This document shows positions 60,179-64,000 of a stretch of 64,000 nucleotides of DNA, piece after piece; positions within the stretch are counted from its first letter, which is position 1; every line of letters starts with the position of its first letter. Below the pieces are notes generated by a model, which saw only the letters and a list, made by a program, of their open reading frames with translations, had not been told where the DNA came from and did not search any database. The stretch is taken from positions 1,612,001 through 1,676,000 of the forward strand of contig JAGMUV010000004.1 of assembly GCA_020744425.1 (NCBI GenBank), in the 5' to 3' direction. The stretch comes from Dactylonectria macrodidyma. Lineage: Eukaryota; Ascomycota; Sordariomycetes; Hypocreales; Nectriaceae. Made by a program: the position numbers and the translations under genes.

Positions 60179-61804
60179 CAGACGTGTAAAGTATATTGGA
60201 AACACAAACCAGGCTGGGGTAAAAATGACGTAGGAACCTCGTACGAGGTGGCTTGAAAAGAATTTAGCTACGGTGGAAAGGAAGTAACGGACAAAATACG
60301 CGGGATCTTTGGAAATAATTCAGCCAGTGGAACTAATAACTAAGCTTTTGTAATCCTATCTACTATGAATTCGCTGTCCATCCATCAAGGGCGAGTTGCT
60401 GCTATCACGAAGTTATAATCCTATCAATATCCCAGCTCGTTGCCTACCATCTCTCTCACAACCTTGACCTGCCACAGCTGTTACGTCGATCAACGCCAAC
60501 CCACAATCCCAATACTAGAATCCATTCGCGAGGTGGCGGCGCTACATAGAAATGTCAGCCCATGCTCTTGTCAGGTTGAAGATCACGGGAATTTCCCATG
60601 CCACTCACATGGGCACTAAGGTCGGTGCCGCATTCAACCAGTATGTGATTCCTGACCACCTGGTTCGTGCAAGTGTCGTTTGTTTTTATGACGTTGGCAC
60701 TACATTGCGGGCAACGGTCTAGGGCAAGCGGCTCAATATTAGAGTAGTATGGATTGTGGTGACGCAACTTCTTGCGTGTGGATCGCATATCGGGTAAGCC
60801 GTAGCGATTGTGCAGGCCGAACTGGGAATCGTTAATGCTGCAACTGGTGACTGCTCCAAAGTCCATCTGACGTACCAAAGATTGAATCGTTTGAGTGTTT
60901 GAACACAGCTGGGAGGATTGAGACTGGCGTCAATGACACGAAGATGCTTGAAGAGTGAAATGGGAAAGAAAGAGAGTAACAGATTGTCTAAACGGCGAAT
61001 CGGGTTCCTTTTGAGTACCAGAGCATCTATGTTCATGGATGGCGCCCAACTCTGCGGCCCAGTGCCTACAGCCTGTAGAGACTTGAATGCGATTGCTCAT
61101 GTTGTAGGGGTTCCCATAAGCCAGTCCTGGAAGGTTAGTGAGGGAAGAACAAAGACAGGATCCGCAATGTTGCGGTCGGGCGTAAAGCGCTTGTTTCGGA
61201 ATCGCTCTAGAACACTTCCAGACGCTCTCATTCCCTGCTTCACGCAAAATGTTTGGGCGCAAGCCATAATTCATGTGGTTATCTCGGGATTTCCGAGCCT
61301 GTGGCGTGCTCTAGTGACCCTCCTGAGATGGGGAGTCTCGCGTGGCTTTTCTGATATATCATATCACAGATGATAGCGTCTCCAACCAGGTTCGAAAACT
61401 TGGTAAGCGCCCAAAAAAGGCCCAGCATTCTTTGGCTCAAGTCCCCAATATAGTGGTTCGGGCCTGCAGAGTTGGACTTGTTGAGGTCAGAGCCTTCTGA
61501 GGAGCCAAGTATGGCATCCAAAGCACAATACTCGCTTGCGACTTGCTTTCGTTGCGACCAAGCGAGTGACAACATTTTCAGTGGGGTGAGTTAAAATTAA
61601 GCAGCTATTTGCAGTTTCTGGTGTGGCGGTTTCTCAGCCTTGTCAACTTCACAGACAACAAAGATTCTCAAACAGGGTAGTCTCAGGTGCACGCGAAAGC
61701 CGTGTAGCCAGCGCTCCAATTAAACCACGAAACAGGGTCGCCAAGACCATGATACTCTTGGGACTATGGGGTCCCGGGCATTATACCCGGTTGCAATCGA
61801 ATTA
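60179..61804. other. Intergenic region, possible unrecognised gene remnants
   Basis: Several short minus-strand frames lie between 60555 and 61575. One (60878-60555) holds RCPQC and NDTC, a zinc-ribbon-like pattern, but lacks support from splice continuity or family motifs. GGGAATTTCCC at 60588-60598 matches the core of the 30400 palindrome. I see no defensible gene. Confidence 0.4.
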
Positions 61805-63900
61805 TCAGGCTTCCGCTTTCTCATCCCCGTCCGTTTTACCCTGCTCGATATGTTCCACAGTTGCCTCCACCTTCTCCGTCATCAGCTCTTTCACACCCTT
61901 GAGGCTGGCCACAGCAACGATAGCTAGGACAGTAAATGGGATTACGCTTGCCCAAGCCAAGCGATAGGCGTATGCATACTGCCATCTGCTCTCGGATATG
62001 GCGGCATTCCAAACTTCGCTGTTGGCACCGTCGACGTCGCTAGACTCGATTTGGCCCGTGGACAGCGCCTGCAGCAACGCCGATACACTCTTTTCTGGTA
62101 ATCCTGCAGCCACAGCAGCCTTAGCTACGGCAGAAGCGTAATGCGACTTGAGCCGTCCGTTGACTATGGCATCGATCACAGCCGATCCGAAGGCTCCACC
62201 AATTGCCCGAGTGGAAAATGCGAGTCCCGTAGCCGTGGATAAGTACGCATGCGGAGCAGTGAATTGAATGCAGGCGACCAGAAGAGTCAGAGGTCCTGAC
62301 TGTCCAATGCCCGTAAGGACATTAAAAACATGCTGAACAGTGTTCCACGATGGTCGGATCGCCGCATAGCAGCTTGATCTGTTTGGATGGGATTAGAGCG
62401 CGCTGAGGAATAGACCTTGAGCCGGTACTTACACAACAAGGAAGAATGTGAAGGATACTATGAGAGGGGATTTGAGGTCCTTATACTTGGTGGCGTATAA
62501 CATAATGGGGATTGAAAGGCCTAGATTGACCAAGGTAAAGCCCAGGATGCGAACTGAAATTCGCCACGGGTCGGTCTCGAACCCCAACTGGAGAATGATC
62601 TGTGGCACAATGGAGTTGACAGCTGAGTAGAAGACCCAGCCCTCAACGCCAAAGGCGAACACGGAGAGGGCGAAGTTTGCGTTGTGTTGGAAGAAAACGT
62701 GAGCCACAAGGCCATCTACTCTCCCCTTCCATTCTAAAGACACAAACGTCAATATCCATCCAAGATTCCGGCCACTGGAAGAATGCTTACCGTATAAACC
62801 AAATGCGACAAACAAGACAAGCCCAACTGTCAACGGGGCGATGACATGGACGTCGGACCACGGATAGGTCCCGCCGGACCAGTTCAGAGCCAAGAGAATG
62901 AGCGTTACGCTGCCGATGAAAAGGACGGACCCAATGGGGTCACATGCCCAGATACACTCCTTGATAGACACCCTGACATGCTCTGCTCGCTTCTGTGGCC
63001 AGTAGAAGAGGAACAGGCCTAAAGAGGTAGCACCGTGGAATGCGGCCTGGATCCAAAAGATGTACCTCCATCCAGAAACGTCGCTCTGTGTTACAGCTCC
63101 AGCTCCCAAAGACCCAATACTGCAAGAAATCTCGTCAGTATTGCGGTGATGCCTGTCTAAAAACGAAAACTCACATTCCACCAAGAGCGCCGCCGATAAA
63201 CGCCAGACCGTTTGCAATGGCTCGATACTTGAGGGGGAGGATTTCCGAAGGAATGGCCTGGACAATGGCAATTGTGGACAACGTCGTGCCAATCAGAATG
63301 CCACCCACGATGAGCATTGTCATAGAAGTCGCTTTAGCCGAGATGATGGCTCCAGCGAAGGCAATGAGAGGCGGGACTGAGGCTAGATACTTGCGATCGA
63401 GGACATCGGAAAGGCGCCCAACAATAGGTGACAGCACACTTTGCATAAGCAACGGACCCTGCGGCATCCATCAGCAAAATTTCTTCCAAAATTCGGCTAG
63501 AGACCGGAGGAAATGGTACCTGAATGATCCATCCTGCGAGAGCCCCGTCGCCAATGTCGCGGACAATAAAGGCGATGACTGATCCAGCAGCAACCACAAC
63601 GAACACCTGGCTCATGATGCTGAACAAGTCGTTAGCGAGAGCCAAGAAGTAGCCATCAGGAGGCGACTAAAACGTACGCAAAGCAGGTGCAGAAGACGAC
63701 AATCTTTTATTGCCAGGTCAGCAACCTATATCCGACGTGTTCTTGGGATGCTTGCTTACCCACGATCTCCAACTGAGCTTGATATGATAGGCATCCTCAA
63801 CAGCCTCCTGGTGGATGGGGACGACGGCGAGTTGTTTGCGATGCGGATGCGGGGGTCCCTCCTCCATGTTGATGGAGTGCTTGTCAGCGGCCGAAGTCAT
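61805..63900 (-). CDS. MFS transporter, TRI12/siderophore-transporter type (14-helix)
   Basis: Seven exons (63900-63760, 63703-63678, 63619-63520, 63458-63175, 63119-62791, 62733-62433, 62372-61805) encode 582 residues. Family marks in order are LSPIVGRLSDVLDRKYL after helix 2, IGTTLSTIAIVQAIPSEILP and GLAFIGGALGGI. SDVSGWRYIFWIQ ends the first half, and ATGLAFSTRAIGGAFGSAV lies in the last third. The second exon is only 26 nt. The 57-nt intron at 62790-62734 keeps an open frame, so a retained form would be translatable. TRI12-type carriers export toxins or move siderophores across the plasma membrane; which applies here cannot be told. There is no biosynthetic core gene in view, though the cluster could continue past the right edge. 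Confidence 0.87.
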
Positions 63901-64000
63901 TTCACGGATCGCTTCAGCTCAGGGTAATACAGCTTATCGCAAGGGTTCGATGCCAAATTTGCAAACAGCTGAGAGACCAGCTTATGTATTCTGCCTGCAT

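Noticed and set aside
60555..60878. Minus-strand frame with CPQC and NDTC
   Set aside because: Possible zinc-ribbon pattern, but no start context, splice continuity or family motif supports a gene.
61279..61575. Minus-strand frame of 98 codons
   Set aside because: No recognised motif and no in-frame continuation by plausible splicing.
63940..63955. GGTTCGATGCC, a tRNA B-box-like sequence
   Set aside because: The flanks cannot form a T-arm, and no A box or acceptor stem is found.

Overview
This window is nuclear DNA of a filamentous ascomycete (Pezizomycotina). Most genes carry one to seven short introns (about 45-150 nt) with fungal splice signals. The families present are typical of these fungi: three Zn2Cys6 transcription factors, a HET-domain protein, PTH11-like membrane proteins, many MFS carriers and a P450. 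The one DNA transposon is riddled with stop codons and G-to-A/C-to-T changes, as expected from repeat-induced point mutation (RIP). I cannot name the species. No prokaryotic, rRNA, tRNA or CRISPR features were seen.

Layout. 1-6 kb: an uncharacterised multi-pass membrane protein running off the left edge, a repeat-bearing gene-poor stretch, and a PTH11-like membrane gene that looks frameshifted. 6.7-11.8 kb: a CHK/APH-type small-molecule kinase, a HET-domain protein and an HSL-type alpha/beta hydrolase. 12.4-20 kb: a peroxisomal amadoriase-like flavin oxidase, an MFS exporter-like protein and a Zn2Cys6 regulator. 20-25.2 kb: gene-poor DNA holding a RIP-degraded 2.2-kb pogo-like transposon. 25.3-41 kb: GPR1/FUN34 acetate-type carrier, sugar-type MFS carrier, zinc alcohol dehydrogenase, vanillyl-alcohol oxidase, aldehyde dehydrogenase, cytochrome P450 and a C2H2 + Zn2Cys6 composite regulator. 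42.3-48.7 kb: secreted intradiol dioxygenase, class II aldolase-like protein, Zn2Cys6 regulator and NAD(P)-binding reductase-like protein. 50.9-64 kb: amino-acid permease, acetoacetyl-CoA synthetase, DUF3237 protein, AveC-like membrane protein, a degenerate APH-like protein and a TRI12-type MFS carrier.

How they may work together. Vanillyl-alcohol oxidase, alcohol dehydrogenase and aldehyde dehydrogenase lie side by side. These are the three activities that convert eugenol-type 4-alkylphenols through coniferyl alcohol and coniferaldehyde to ferulate. A 16-bp near-palindrome (GTGGGGAATTTCCCGC) occurs identically in the oxidase/alcohol-dehydrogenase promoter and the P450 promoter. Close variants lie upstream of the aldehyde dehydrogenase and between the P450 and the composite regulator. 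I infer a co-regulated phenylpropanoid/alkylphenol catabolic cluster at roughly 29-38 kb, perhaps extending to 25-41 kb. A second possible unit is the flavin oxidase / MFS / Zn2Cys6 block at 12-20 kb. A third is the Zn2Cys6 / reductase pair, whose shared promoter carries two identical CGG palindromes.

All exon joins were made by eye from reading frame, splice signals and family continuity; none is backed by transcripts or alignments.
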